49,830 nucleotides of DNA. Source: Desulfobulbaceae bacterium. GTDB taxonomy: Bacteria > Desulfobacterota > Desulfobulbia > Desulfobulbales > Desulfobulbaceae. Of the stretch, positions 8,095 to 16,558 are shown piece after piece; position 1 is the first letter of the stretch, and every line of letters starts with the position of its first letter. The notes under the pieces are model-generated. The model was not told the origin of the DNA and searched no databases. It worked only from the letters and a program-made list of their open reading frames with translations. Where the stretch lies: NCBI GenBank assembly GCA_019163135.1, contig JAFLKR010000123.1, positions 1 through 49,830 of the forward strand. Reading direction: 5' to 3'. The position numbers and the translations under genes are program-made.

Positions 8095-10281
8095 TCAATA
8101 AAGCCAGGTGCCAATCTGGTAAACCGCTACCGCCATGCTATAGGCAAACACCGTGTTGAAAACGATGGAGAAGGCTGCCCATTTCCATGACCCCGCCTCT
8201 TTGGCAATACAGACCACGGTGACAAAGCAGGGGGCATAGAACATGATGAATACCAGCACCGCTAGCGCCACCACCGGATTCCAGCCGGGATCCTTGGCTA
8301 GCCGTTCACTGAGCGAGGTCGCATCTTCGGAGCTGACATCGCCCAACGAGTAAGCCGTGCCCAGAGTCGAGATGATCACCTCTTTAGCCGCAAATCCGCC
8401 GATCAGGGCAATGTTCGTGCGCCAGTCGATCCCGGCGTAGCGACTGACCACTTCGCAGGCAATCCCTATGCGTCCCCCGAAGGAATTTCGTAATCCCTCC
8501 ATGGCTTCAGTCGCCTTGATTTTCTGCAGCGCTTTGTCTAAAGCTTCTTTTTCGGACTGATTTTCGCTCGTTCCCGGTGCGAGGGTCGTATGGGCCAGCT
8601 GACGTTGCTGCTCAAAATGGGCGACTCGCTCGTCCGGCAGGCTGGGGTAGGTCATCAAGGCCCAGAGCAGAATGGAGATGCCCAGGATCACGGTTCCCGC
8701 CTTTTTCATATACTGCCAGGTTCGCTCCCAGGTATGGATTGCCAAGCCCCGGAGGGTGGGGAACCGATAGGGCGGCAGTTCCATGACAAAGGGGGTCGAA
8801 GCCCCGCGGAGCACCGTCATGCGCAGGAATTTGGCGGCACACAGGGCCACCAGCCAGGCCGCCAAGGTGGCAAGGAACATGTATCGGGCCTGGTGATCCG
8901 AAAAGAAGGTGCCGATCAGCAGAGTGAGCACCGGCAGTTTGGCGCCGCAGTTCATGAAGGGCACCGTCAGCAGCGTGGCCAGCCGTTCTTTGGGAGAGCG
9001 CAGGGTGCGGGTGGCCATGACGCCGGGTACGGCGCAACCGCCTGCAATTCCACCTGAGACGATAAACGGCATGACCGAGGAGCCGTGCAGGCCGAAAAAG
9101 TGGAAGATTCGGTCCATCATAAAGGCGACCCGGGCAAGATAGCCGGAGTCCTCAAGCACGGCGATGCCGAAAAACATAAACATGATGATCGGCACAAAAC
9201 CGAGTACTCCACCAACGCCATCAATCACACCGGAGGTGATCATCGACTTCAGCGGGCCGTCGGGCAGCAGGGTGTCGACGCCGTGGTTAAGGAGGGCGAA
9301 AAAGGAGGCCAACCAGTCCACCAGCAAGGTGCTGTAGCTGAAAGTGAAGGTATAAAGGGCGAACAGGATTCCAGCCATGATCAGCGGTCCGAGGAACCGG
9401 TGGGTGACGATCTTGTCGATTTTATCCGAGGCATAGAGACGATCAGCGACAAATTTCCTGGTGACAATCCCTTGGTGGAGGATCGATTTGATGTAGCCGT
9501 ACCGATGATCGGCGATCACCGCCTCCGGATAGACCCCCAGGGTGTTTTGGAGATGATTGACCACAGCTTCGCAGCGCTCGTTGAGTTTTGCGCTCGCGGT
9601 CGGATGGGTAGCTATTGCTTTCTGGCCGATCTGGGTGTCGTTTTCCAGCAGTTTCACTCCAATCCAGCGTTCGGGATAGATGGCCGTCAGTTCGGTGCAT
9701 TGCCGGATAAACGGCATCATGTCGGTGAGAGCCTCGTCGATATCCGAACCGTAGCGGAGAAAGGCGGGTTGCGGGCGTGATTCGCCGGCGGCAACCTTCA
9801 GGACGGCATCAAGAAGTTGGTCTACGCCTCGGCCTGTGCGGGCGACGATCGGGATTACCGGTACGCCGAGCCGTTTGCCTAAGGCGGCTGCATCGATGGT
9901 GATGCCGCGCTTTTCGGCGACATCGATCATGTTCAGAGCGATGACCAGCGGCACGCCGAGTTCGAGAAACTGACAACCGAGATAGAGATTGCGCTCCAGG
10001 TTCGAGGCATCGATCACATCAACCACCACATCGGGTTTTTCATTGACCAGGAAATCGCGAGCCACCAGTTCTTCCACGGAATAGGCAGTCAGGGAATAGG
10101 TGCCCGGCAGATCGACGACGCGCAGGCCTTGGCCGTGATGCAGGCAGCAGCCTTCCTTCTGCTCGACCGTGATTCCGGGATAGTTGCCCACATGCTGACG
10201 GGCCCCGGTGAGGAGATTGAACAAAGTGGTTTTGCCGGCGTTGGGATTGCCGGCTAAGGCGACGGTGATGGCGTTATCCAT
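8095..10281 (-). CDS. feoB: Ferrous iron transporter FeoB
   Basis: This 728-residue inner-membrane ferrous iron transporter starts with a GTPase domain: G1 GNPNAGKTTLFN, the switch region NYPGITVE, G3 DLPGTYSL and G4 NMID. A helical domain follows, and then the membrane core with the two Gate motifs. The conserved GGIAGGCAVPGVMATRT stretch and the late Cys-containing FYAPCFVTVVCI stretch are both present. The gene is last in a minus-strand iron cluster containing two FeoA-type genes and a small Cys-rich gene. No convincing ribosome binding site is visible before the ATG at 10281. A 195-base gap with no gene separates it from the Cys-rich gene upstream. Confidence 0.97.
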   Translation of the reverse strand: MDNAITVALAGNPNAGKTTLFNLLTGARQHVGNYPGITVEQKEGCCLHHGQGLRVVDLPGTYSLTAYSVEELVARDFLVNEKPDVVVDVIDASNLERNLYLGCQFLELGVPLVIALNMIDVAEKRGITIDAAALGKRLGVPVIPIVARTGRGVDQLLDAVLKVAAGESRPQPAFLRYGSDIDEALTDMMPFIRQCTELTAIYPERWIGVKLLENDTQIGQKAIATHPTASAKLNERCEAVVNHLQNTLGVYPEAVIADHRYGYIKSILHQGIVTRKFVADRLYASDKIDKIVTHRFLGPLIMAGILFALYTFTFSYSTLLVDWLASFFALLNHGVDTLLPDGPLKSMITSGVIDGVGGVLGFVPIIMFMFFGIAVLEDSGYLARVAFMMDRIFHFFGLHGSSVMPFIVSGGIAGGCAVPGVMATRTLRSPKERLATLLTVPFMNCGAKLPVLTLLIGTFFSDHQARYMFLATLAAWLVALCAAKFLRMTVLRGASTPFVMELPPYRFPTLRGLAIHTWERTWQYMKKAGTVILGISILLWALMTYPSLPDERVAHFEQQRQLAHTTLAPGTSENQSEKEALDKALQKIKATEAMEGLRNSFGGRIGIACEVVSRYAGIDWRTNIALIGGFAAKEVIISTLGTAYSLGDVSSEDATSLSERLAKDPGWNPVVALAVLVFIMFYAPCFVTVVCIAKEAGSWKWAAFSIVFNTVFAYSMAVAVYQIGTWLY

Positions 10282-10476
10282 GGGATGTAGGGGACTTGTG
10301 TTGATGTTGGTGGAGAACCAGTGCAGGCGGTGGTCGTTTTTCGCAGTTTGTGGCGGACTGACGAAGGCTGCTATCAGGGCTTAAAAGTTATCTTTTCCCT
10401 GTTCTTGGTTGGTGCAACCCCTTGCCATTACAGATGATAAGAGACCTTGAGCAGGCCGGCCCTGGCTGTGCCGCAC

Positions 10477-10653
10477 TCAGGGTTTGTGACGAGGAAGGGT
10501 CTTCTGGGCGGGGGAGCAGGTCGGGTCAGAGGTGCACCCCGAACAACCGCAACCGCAGTTGATATTTTTGGGGTTTCTGTAGGTTTGCCAAAGGCGCCAG
10601 CCCGTAAAAAGAGCAGCCCCGGCAATAGCTATGAAAACGATAAAATTTTGCAT
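10477..10653 (-). CDS. FeoB-associated Cys-rich membrane protein
   Basis: This is a 58-residue protein. Residues about 3-19 form one membrane helix (NFIVFIAIAGAALFTGW). A Cys cluster follows (CGCGCSGC, about 33-40, with a further Cys near 46), and the protein has a basic tail. This is the form of the small FeoB-associated Cys-rich proteins found beside feoB in many anaerobes. They are thought to help the transporter, perhaps by binding metal, though their exact role is unsettled. The ATG at 10653 has a good ribosome binding site (GGAGG) six bases upstream. It is encoded before feoB on the same strand. Confidence 0.88.
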   Translation of the reverse strand: MQNFIVFIAIAGAALFTGWRLWQTYRNPKNINCGCGCSGCTSDPTCSPAQKTLPRHKP

Positions 10654-10733
10654 GGTTGGCCTCCGTTCAAGGGAAAAGCGGGTTCAGGCAGGGGGCAAAT
10701 TTTCGATATCCGCAACAGGGCTCCATCAAGTGT

Positions 10734-11057
10734 TCAAGCCGGGGCTACCAAAATGTGGGCTGCGGTGGGCGCATCAAGGCTGAGGGTGCCGCCATTGATC
10801 TTGATCATGCACTGCTGCCCGCCCCCCTTGCAGAGCAGTTCCAGCTCAGAGCCTGGTCGTACCCCCAGGTTTGCCATCTTCGCACAGGTTTGGCGGTCGC
10901 CGTTGATGGCGCAAACCCGCATCCGTCCATTGCAGCAGGCTTCGGGAAGAGGCGTTCCTGCCACTGCCGGGCCGTGGCTGCATCGTTGACGGCGATGGCA
11001 CTGGGCCGCGATATCGCTGAGCAGGCGGCAGGATTTTATGGGGTGGTCCTTGGGCAT
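10734..11057 (-). CDS. FeoA-like SH3-domain protein with a Cys-rich N-terminal extension
   Basis: This protein has 107 residues from the ATG at 11057 (a TTG at 11069 would add four). The C-terminal 65 residues form a FeoA domain: MANLGVRPGSELELL and INGGTLSLDAPTAAHILV match the usual MGLxPGxxIxV and GxxxxLxxxxAxxIxV pattern. The first 50 residues are unusual for FeoA and hold several Cys and His residues (SCRLL, QCHRRQRCSHG, ACCNG). They could bind a metal or an iron-sulfur centre. FeoA proteins bind or regulate FeoB. With an ordinary feoA also present, this copy may have a different role, such as metal sensing. That role is inference. Confidence 0.85.
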   Translation of the reverse strand: MPKDHPIKSCRLLSDIAAQCHRRQRCSHGPAVAGTPLPEACCNGRMRVCAINGDRQTCAKMANLGVRPGSELELLCKGGGQQCMIKINGGTLSLDAPTAAHILVAPA

Positions 11058-11169
11058 GAACAGTACCAATGCCTGAAAGTTGTTATCTCGCCTGCAAATT
11101 CACCGTGATCATCGCAAGCGTTCAAAAAGGGTTTGTTTGGGAAGATGCAGTCGTTGCATTTTAATTTGT

Positions 11170-11198
11170 TAGGTACACCAAACAATGGGCACTGTCAA
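11170..11198 (-). promoter_or_regulatory. Possible promoter for the FeoA-like/Cys-rich/feoB genes
   Basis: On the minus strand a perfect -35 box TTGACA (11198-11193) is followed after 17 bases by a weak -10 box TACCTA (11175-11170). It lies in the 290-base gap between feoA and the FeoA-like gene and would allow the downstream iron genes to be expressed separately from glnS-feoA. No clear Fur box was recognised. Confidence 0.4.
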
Positions 11199-11303
11199 CA
11201 GCTTTGCCAAGGTGGGGCGGTTGAATTGCGGCAATGTTTTAGGGGGAGAAGGCGATACACTACACCAAATGCCGGTGATGGCAGGCGGATAGGAATGTGA
11301 GTT

Positions 11304-11349
11304 GACGTTCCCGACAGAGGACAGGAGGCTGCCCTCTGCCGGGAACGTC
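11304..11349 (-). terminator. Long hairpin overlapping the feoA stop codon
   Basis: A ten-base arm (GACGTTCCCG, 11304-11313) pairs perfectly with 11340-11349. After one A/C mismatch, six more pairs (CAGAGG 11315-11320 with 11333-11338) enclose a 12-base loop. The stem covers the feoA stop codon. No run of T follows on either strand, so it may be a processing or stability element, or an imperfect terminator, rather than a classic terminator. Confidence 0.5.
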
Positions 11350-11584
11350 AAGGGGCGATTTCTACTTCAATAAAATCCGCTTCGTTGTTGCGCAGGGTCA
11401 GGGTGCCCCCCATGACCCGGAGAGCCACCGGATCGTTTAAAGGGGCCCGTTGTTTTACTGTGATCTCGGTGCCGGGAACCAACCCCATTTCGCGGATACG
11501 GCGACCGAGTTCACCGCTCACCTTGACCGCGACGATGGTGCCGGTCTGGTTGATCGCCATGTTGCGCAGATTAATAAGAGGCAT
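11348..11584 (-). CDS. feoA: FeoA ferrous iron transport protein
   Basis: This 78-residue protein is a single FeoA SH3-like domain. It has the usual GELGRRIREMGLVPGTEITV and the late VMGGTLTLRNNEADFIEVE stretch. It is cytoplasmic and is expected to bind FeoB and support ferrous iron uptake. It begins 11 bases after the glnS stop, so it is probably co-transcribed with the tRNA synthetase genes. It is separated from the other feo genes by a hairpin and a possible internal promoter. Confidence 0.95.
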   Translation of the reverse strand: MPLINLRNMAINQTGTIVAVKVSGELGRRIREMGLVPGTEITVKQRAPLNDPVALRVMGGTLTLRNNEADFIEVEIAP

Positions 11585-11595
11585 GGTCTTTCCTG

Positions 11596-13287
11596 TTAGA
11601 CGGGTTCATTGAGTTTCGCCCAACTGTCGCGCAGGGTGACAATCCGGTTGAACACCGGTCTGCCGGGGGCACTCTCGACGGTATCGAGGCAAAAATACCC
11701 TTGCCGCTCGAATTGGAAACGGTCTTCGTTGGTGGTGTTGAGCAATCCCGGCTCCAGCATACAGTCTTGGAGGATAGTCAACGATGTGGGGTTAAGGAAC
11801 TCTTTGAAACTCCTGTCCTTGTCCATGTCCGGATATTCAGCGGTAAACAGCCGGTCATAGAGACGTACCTCGGTGCGCAGGGCATGGGGAGCGGAGACCC
11901 AGTGAATGGTTCCTTTGACCTTGCGGCCATCGGGAGCGGTCCCGCCCTTGCTTTCGGGATCATAGGTGCAGCGTAGTTCTACCACCTTGCCCTGGTCATC
12001 CTTGATCATTTCCTGGCAGGTGATGAGGTAGGCGTAGCGTAGGCGCACCTCTCGGCCGACACTCAAGCGGAAGAATTTTTTAGGGGCGTCTTCCATGAAA
12101 TCTGACGCCTCGATATAGATTTCCCGGGAAAAAGGCACGGTACGTTCCCCCAGTTCCGGAATTTGGGGATGGTTTTGGGCGACCATCTCTTCGGTCAGAT
12201 TTTCCGGATAATTGGTGAGCACTACCTTGAGGGGATCGAGTACTCCGAAGACCCGCGGGGCGTTTTGATTGAGATCGTCGCGGATGGCGTTTTCCAGGAC
12301 CCCCATGTCGATCCAGGATTCCCGTTTGCCGATGCCGATGGTGGCGCAGAAGCTGCGGATCGAGGCCGGGGTGTAGCCGCGGCGGCGAAGGCCGGAGATG
12401 GTCAGCATTCGCGGGTCGTCCCAGCCGGAAACATGTCCTTCGGTTACGAGTTGGAGCAGTTTGCGTTTGCTGGTGACCGTGTAGTTGATGTTGAGGCGGG
12501 CAAATTCGATCTGCCGGGGGTGGTTAGGGGTGGCGAGCGTATCGAGCACCCAGTCGTAGAGGGCGCGGTTGTTTTCAAACTCCAGGGTACAGAGGCTGTG
12601 GGTGATTTTTTCCAGCATGTCGGAGAGACAGTGGGTGAAATCATACATCGGGTAGATGCACCACTGGTCGCCGGTCCGGTGATGGCTGGTGTTCATGATG
12701 CGGTAAAGCACCGGGTCGCGCAGGATGATATTGGGGGAGGCCATGTCGATCTTGGCCCGGAGCACGCAGGCCCCTTCCTCGATCTCGCCGTTTTTCATCT
12801 GGGCAAAGATGGCAAGGTTTTCCTCGATCGATCGGTTGCGGTAGGGGCTCTCCTTGCCGGGTTCGGTCAGGGTACCGCGGTGTTCCCGGATCTCGCCGCC
12901 GCTGAGGTGGCAGACATAGGCCTTGCCTTTGTTGATCAAATCGACTGCAAAATCGTGCAGTTGGTCGAAATAATCCGAGGCGTAGTACAGGTGGCTGCCC
13001 CAGTCAAAGCCCAGCCAGCGCACATCCCGCTGGATTGACTCGACATACTCGGTGGATTCCTTGCCGGGATTGGTGTCGTCAAAGCGCAGGTGGCAGGTGG
13101 CGTTGTTTTCCACTGCCACGCCGAAGTTGAGGCAGATGGATTTGGCGTGGCCGATATGGAGAAATCCGTTGGGCTCCGGAGGGAAACGGGTGACAATGGT
13201 TTGATGCTTCCCGGAGGCTAAATCCTCGGCGATGATCTGGCGGATGAAATCCAGCGGCTTGGTTGCGGTCTCTTTTTCTGCTGTCAT
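11596..13287 (-). CDS. glnS: Glutaminyl-tRNA synthetase
   Basis: This is a 563-residue class I synthetase that charges tRNA-Gln. The HIGH motif appears in [14 protein letters not shown] and the KMSKS equivalent in [11 protein letters not shown]. The stretch [11 protein letters not shown] and the C-terminal anticodon-binding beta-barrels place it in GlnRS rather than GluRS. It lies 27 bases after gltX on the same strand. Having both enzymes suggests direct glutaminylation in this organism; whether gatCAB is also present cannot be told here. The cognate tRNA-Gln (UUG) gene is 3.2 kb away on the opposite strand. Confidence 0.97.
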   Translation of the reverse strand: MTAEKETATKPLDFIRQIIAEDLASGKHQTIVTRFPPEPNGFLHIGHAKSICLNFGVAVENNATCHLRFDDTNPGKESTEYVESIQRDVRWLGFDWGSHLYYASDYFDQLHDFAVDLINKGKAYVCHLSGGEIREHRGTLTEPGKESPYRNRSIEENLAIFAQMKNGEIEEGACVLRAKIDMASPNIILRDPVLYRIMNTSHHRTGDQWCIYPMYDFTHCLSDMLEKITHSLCTLEFENNRALYDWVLDTLATPNHPRQIEFARLNINYTVTSKRKLLQLVTEGHVSGWDDPRMLTISGLRRRGYTPASIRSFCATIGIGKRESWIDMGVLENAIRDDLNQNAPRVFGVLDPLKVVLTNYPENLTEEMVAQNHPQIPELGERTVPFSREIYIEASDFMEDAPKKFFRLSVGREVRLRYAYLITCQEMIKDDQGKVVELRCTYDPESKGGTAPDGRKVKGTIHWVSAPHALRTEVRLYDRLFTAEYPDMDKDRSFKEFLNPTSLTILQDCMLEPGLLNTTNEDRFQFERQGYFCLDTVESAPGRPVFNRIVTLRDSWAKLNEPV

Positions 13288-13314
13288 AGGGGCGATATTC
13301 CGGTTGTAAAAAAG

Positions 13315-14799
13315 TTATGCCGAGGCAAGGAGGTGTTCGATTCGACGGAGTCTGGTGACCACCTTATCCCTGCCCAGGGTGGTGACGATTTCAAACATCG
13401 AGGGGCCAGCCAATTGACCGGTGAGCACGGTCCGCATGCCGTTGATCAGGACGCCGGGTTTGACTGCCAGTTCGTCGGCTAGTTCACGGGAGACCCGCTC
13501 GGTTTCTTCGGTGTTGAACTCGGCAAGGGCTGCAAACCGTTCTGCCAGTTGCGGCAGCCAGATGGCCAACTCCGGGTATTTGGTGACGTTTTTTGCCAGC
13601 GGTTTGGGGTCGATATCGTACTCGTCGGAGAAATAAGCGCGGCCCGCGGCCGTAAAATCCTTCAAGGTATGGAAACGGTCACGGATCAGGTTGAGGGTGG
13701 CCAGATACCAGTTGCGTTTGGAGTCTTCATAGGCCGGATCCCAGAGGTTCGCCTGTTCCAATTCCGTGCGTACCAGATCTCCGAGTTCGCCGAGATCCAT
13801 GGTGCGGAGGTAGTGCTCGTTGATGGCGATCAGTTTCGGATCGGTGAAAAATTTAGGGTCGCCTGGCTTAAAGTTGAACACCGAATTTACCCGGCTGATC
13901 CGGTTCAGGCTGAAGGCTTCGATCAACTCCTCGCGGGTAAAAAATTCCTGTTCGGTGCCGGGATTCCAGCCGAGCAGGCAGAGGAAGTTGCACAGGGCCC
14001 AGGGAATGAACCCCTTCTCCCGGTAAAACTGGACGGCAACAACCTCGCCATGGCTGCGTTTGGAAATTTTCCGTTTTTGCAAATCCATGGTCAGGGGCAT
14101 GTGGGCAAAAACTGGAAGTTTCGCCTGCAGGGCCTCGTAGAGTAAGACCTGGCGGGTGGTGTTACTCATATGATCCTGGCCGCGGAGGACATGGGTGATG
14201 CGGTCCCGGATATCATCGACCACATTGCACAAGAGGTAAAGCGGCTTACCGTTGGAACGGACAATAACAAAATCTTCGATATCGGTGTAGGCGCGCTCGA
14301 TGCACCCGAGCACCTGATCGTCATAGCTCAGCACGCCCGGGCGGACCGGCACCTTAAAACGGATTACCGAGGGGATGCCCTGTTGTTCCTGCTGCAGGAC
14401 GTCTTTGGCGGTCAAGTGACGGCAGGTCCCGTCGTAGCCGAATTCCCGTTTGTCGGCGAGTGCGGCTTCGCGCTTTTGTTCCAGCGTTTCTTTAGTGCAA
14501 AAGCATTTGTAGGCGTGGCCGGAGGCGAGCAAGCGGTTGGCGGCGGCAATATGATCGGCGGCAAATTCGGTCTGAAAATAAGGGCCTTCGTCCCAGTCAA
14601 TTCCGAGCCATTGGAGACCGTCGATGATCCCGTCAATCGAGGCCTGGGTGGATCGCTCCTCGTCGGTGTCTTCAATTCGTAAGATGAGCTTGCCATTATG
14701 TTTTTTAGCAAATAGCCAGTTGAACAACGCCGTCCTGGCACCACCGATATGCAGATAGCCGGTTGGGCTGGGGGGAAAGCGAACGCGTACTTCTTCCAT
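13315..14799 (-). CDS. gltX: Glutamyl-tRNA synthetase
   Basis: This is a 494-residue class I synthetase, discriminating type in length. Motifs are PPSPTGYLHIGGARTALFN for HIGH, LRIEDTDEERS for the amino acid site, and KISKRSHGE for KMSKS. It attaches glutamate to tRNA-Glu. It is the first gene of the minus-strand run gltX-glnS-feoA. A good promoter and ribosome binding site (GGAG, about six bases before the ATG at 14799) are visible upstream. Confidence 0.97.
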   Translation of the reverse strand: MEEVRVRFPPSPTGYLHIGGARTALFNWLFAKKHNGKLILRIEDTDEERSTQASIDGIIDGLQWLGIDWDEGPYFQTEFAADHIAAANRLLASGHAYKCFCTKETLEQKREAALADKREFGYDGTCRHLTAKDVLQQEQQGIPSVIRFKVPVRPGVLSYDDQVLGCIERAYTDIEDFVIVRSNGKPLYLLCNVVDDIRDRITHVLRGQDHMSNTTRQVLLYEALQAKLPVFAHMPLTMDLQKRKISKRSHGEVVAVQFYREKGFIPWALCNFLCLLGWNPGTEQEFFTREELIEAFSLNRISRVNSVFNFKPGDPKFFTDPKLIAINEHYLRTMDLGELGDLVRTELEQANLWDPAYEDSKRNWYLATLNLIRDRFHTLKDFTAAGRAYFSDEYDIDPKPLAKNVTKYPELAIWLPQLAERFAALAEFNTEETERVSRELADELAVKPGVLINGMRTVLTGQLAGPSMFEIVTTLGRDKVVTRLRRIEHLLASA

Positions 14800-15181
14800 A
14801 CATAACTCCTGTTGGTAACAACACTCTTTGTTTCTCGCCGGTTGGGCGCGGAAAGTTCAAATTATATAGCGCCTGCGCGGTTTCTCTTCAAGGGGAAGCT
14901 GAGCCGGTGCACCTGATTATGGCTGGGCTGTCTGTATGTTGGGTTCGGGGAGAGCAGTATATACTTTAATATTGTGGGTATCCAGGAATATCGTTATATT
15001 TCAAATTGGCTGGATGTATTTCAGGAGAAACCACAGGCGCCGGGGTAATCGGGAGGTCTTGATCTTTCCGCGTTGCATCCGACCACCAGGAAACAATGGA
15101 TTATTGCCCTGATCGTTTTGTCAAAGGAACGTTCACCAATGGTAACGGGCGTAAGAGAATAGATAGAGGGTGAGCAATATT
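14800..15181. other. Divergent intergenic region gltX / DUF1844 gene
   Basis: These 382 bases separate gltX from the plus-strand housekeeping block. The gltX promoter is in the left part. The right part should hold the promoter for the DUF1844-ispE genes, but I see no convincing -35/-10 pair. No open frame here looks coding and no known RNA element was recognised. Confidence 0.6.
14861..14891 (-). promoter_or_regulatory. Likely sigma-70 promoter of gltX-glnS-feoA
   Basis: On the minus strand a -35 box TTGAAG (14891-14886) is followed after 17 bases by TATATAAT (14868-14861). This is a close match to the sigma-70 consensus. It lies about 60 bases before the gltX start. Confidence 0.65.
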
Positions 15182-15496
15182 ATGAGCGATAATCTTTCAA
15201 ACTGCGGCGAATGTCCCGACGGTCGAGTGAAGGATGCCTCCGGACGGTGTGTAATGCCGGAAGTAACCTTTGCCTCCTTTGTGCTGTCGCTCAACACCTC
15301 CGCGCTTTATCACATGGGGGAACTGCCACATCCGGAAACCGGTCAACGATTAGTAGATCGCGAACTGGCCAAGCATACTATTGACACGCTGACCCTGCTT
15401 GCCGGAAAAACCAAGGGCAACCTTGATCCCAATGAAAATGAATTGCTGACCCGCGTTCTGTACGAACTCAAGATGCGTTTTATTAAGCTTTCTTAG
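15182..15496 (+). CDS. DUF1844 family protein
   Basis: This protein has 104 residues from the ATG at 15182, which has AGAGG upstream; an in-frame GTG at 15170 is possible. The core (EVTFASFVLSLNTSALYHMG, then LVDRELAKHTIDTLTLLAGKTKGNL and LYELKMRFIKL) matches DUF1844, a small protein of unknown function common in Desulfobacterota and Acidobacteria. The N-terminus has a short Cys-containing stretch (NCGECPDGRVKDASGRC) that could bind a metal. It lies 23 bases before ispE and is probably co-transcribed with it. Confidence 0.85.
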   Translation: MSDNLSNCGECPDGRVKDASGRCVMPEVTFASFVLSLNTSALYHMGELPHPETGQRLVDRELAKHTIDTLTLLAGKTKGNLDPNENELLTRVLYELKMRFIKLS

Positions 15497-15519
15497 CGCA
15501 GTCGATACGGCCTCGCACA

Positions 15520-16428
15520 ATGCAAAAGGATTGGCTCGCGCTGAAAGCGCCGGCTAAAATCAACCTGTTTCTCAGGGTCACCGGTCGTCGGGGAGATGGG
15601 TATCATACCCTTGAAACCCTGATGCAAAAGGTCGACTTGTACGACGAACTTGCGCTACGACTGTGTGAGCAGCCAGGGATTCATCTCAGGTGCGTGGGCA
15701 GCGCGCTCCCTGAGGATAAGGGTAATCTCGTGTACCGAGCGGCAGAGCTTTTTTTGCAGACGGTTAGCCCGCGAGTGGGTTCGGTGCCAGGGGTAATTAT
15801 TTCCCTCACAAAAAATATTCCGGTGGCCGCAGGGTTGGGCGGGGGCAGCAGTGACGCGGCGGCAACGCTTAGGGGGTTGGATGAGCTGCTGGGTTGTGGC
15901 TGTTCTGGCGAGGAACTTGCCTCTTTGGGATTGCGTTTGGGAGCGGATGTTCCGTTTTTTCTTGTTGAAGCCTCAGCCGCATTTGCCACCGGAATCGGTG
16001 AAGTATTGACCCCGGTTGCACCGTTGAGCGGTTATAGCGTTCTGCTGGTTAATCCGGGTTTTTCTGTCTCTACCCAGTGGGTTTATCAGACTTTTGCGTT
16101 GACAGAAAATAAAAAAACAAGTAACATAAAAAATTCTAGGAAAGGATTACGTGGGGTTGGTGTTCCTGATGGTGGCGCCAGCGATGCAGTTCAGTTGGCA
16201 GCAATGCATAACGATCTTGAAGCTGTGACTGCTTCCAGGTACCCGAAGATTGAGCAGTTGAAAGCCGAGTTGGTTGCAAATGGCGCTACTGCCGCTCTGA
16301 TGTCGGGTTCCGGGCCTACGGTCTTCGGCCTTTTTGCTGATCGACAGTTGGCTGAGATTTGTCAGGCCATTTGTATGCATCGGTTTGAACACACTTATTT
16401 GGTTTCTCCGTTACCGGAAAAGCGATAA
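15520..16428 (+). CDS. ispE: 4-diphosphocytidyl-2-C-methyl-D-erythritol kinase
   Basis: This 302-residue GHMP kinase phosphorylates CDP-methylerythritol in the MEP isoprenoid pathway. It shows APAKINLFLRVTGRRGDGYH at the N-terminus (catalytic Lys near residue 12), the ATP loop PVAAGLGGGSSDAAATL, and the late GHMP motif LMSGSGPTVFGLF. A short stretch near 200 (ENKKTSNIKNSRKGLRG) reads like a low-complexity insert. Dxs and IspA, acting before and after it in isoprenoid synthesis, are encoded 17-20 kb away. Confidence 0.97.
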   Translation: MQKDWLALKAPAKINLFLRVTGRRGDGYHTLETLMQKVDLYDELALRLCEQPGIHLRCVGSALPEDKGNLVYRAAELFLQTVSPRVGSVPGVIISLTKNIPVAAGLGGGSSDAAATLRGLDELLGCGCSGEELASLGLRLGADVPFFLVEASAAFATGIGEVLTPVAPLSGYSVLLVNPGFSVSTQWVYQTFALTENKKTSNIKNSRKGLRGVGVPDGGASDAVQLAAMHNDLEAVTASRYPKIEQLKAELVANGATAALMSGSGPTVFGLFADRQLAEICQAICMHRFEHTYLVSPLPEKR

Positions 16429-16462
16429 ATTTATTGTCCATTCAGTGATTCTGGAAATGGGC

Positions 16463-16537
16463 TGGGGCGTCGTCAAGCGGTAAGACACAAGGTTTTGATC
16501 CTTGCATTCGGGGGTTCGAATCCTCCCGCCCCAGCCA
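16463..16537 (+). tRNA. tRNA-Gln (anticodon UUG)
   Basis: The 75-base gene folds as a cloverleaf. The acceptor arm TGGGGCG (16463-16469) pairs with CGCCCCA (16527-16533), followed by discriminator G and an encoded CCA. The anticodon stem CAAGG/CCTTG encloses the loop TTTTGAT with anticodon TTG. The T arm carries GGTTCGAATCC. It lies between ispE and prs, as in related bacteria. Confidence 0.96.
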
Positions 16538-16558
16538 TTCTCAAGAGAAAAGTGCGCC

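Noticed and set aside
12163-13038. 291-codon open frame on the plus strand inside glnS
   Set aside because: Antisense to a clear glutaminyl-tRNA synthetase; composition (Gly, Val, Asp, His rich) is typical of a shadow frame.
16502-16558. Longer start for prs
   Set aside because: It would run through the tRNA-Gln gene; the ATG at 16559 matches the PRPP synthase start.
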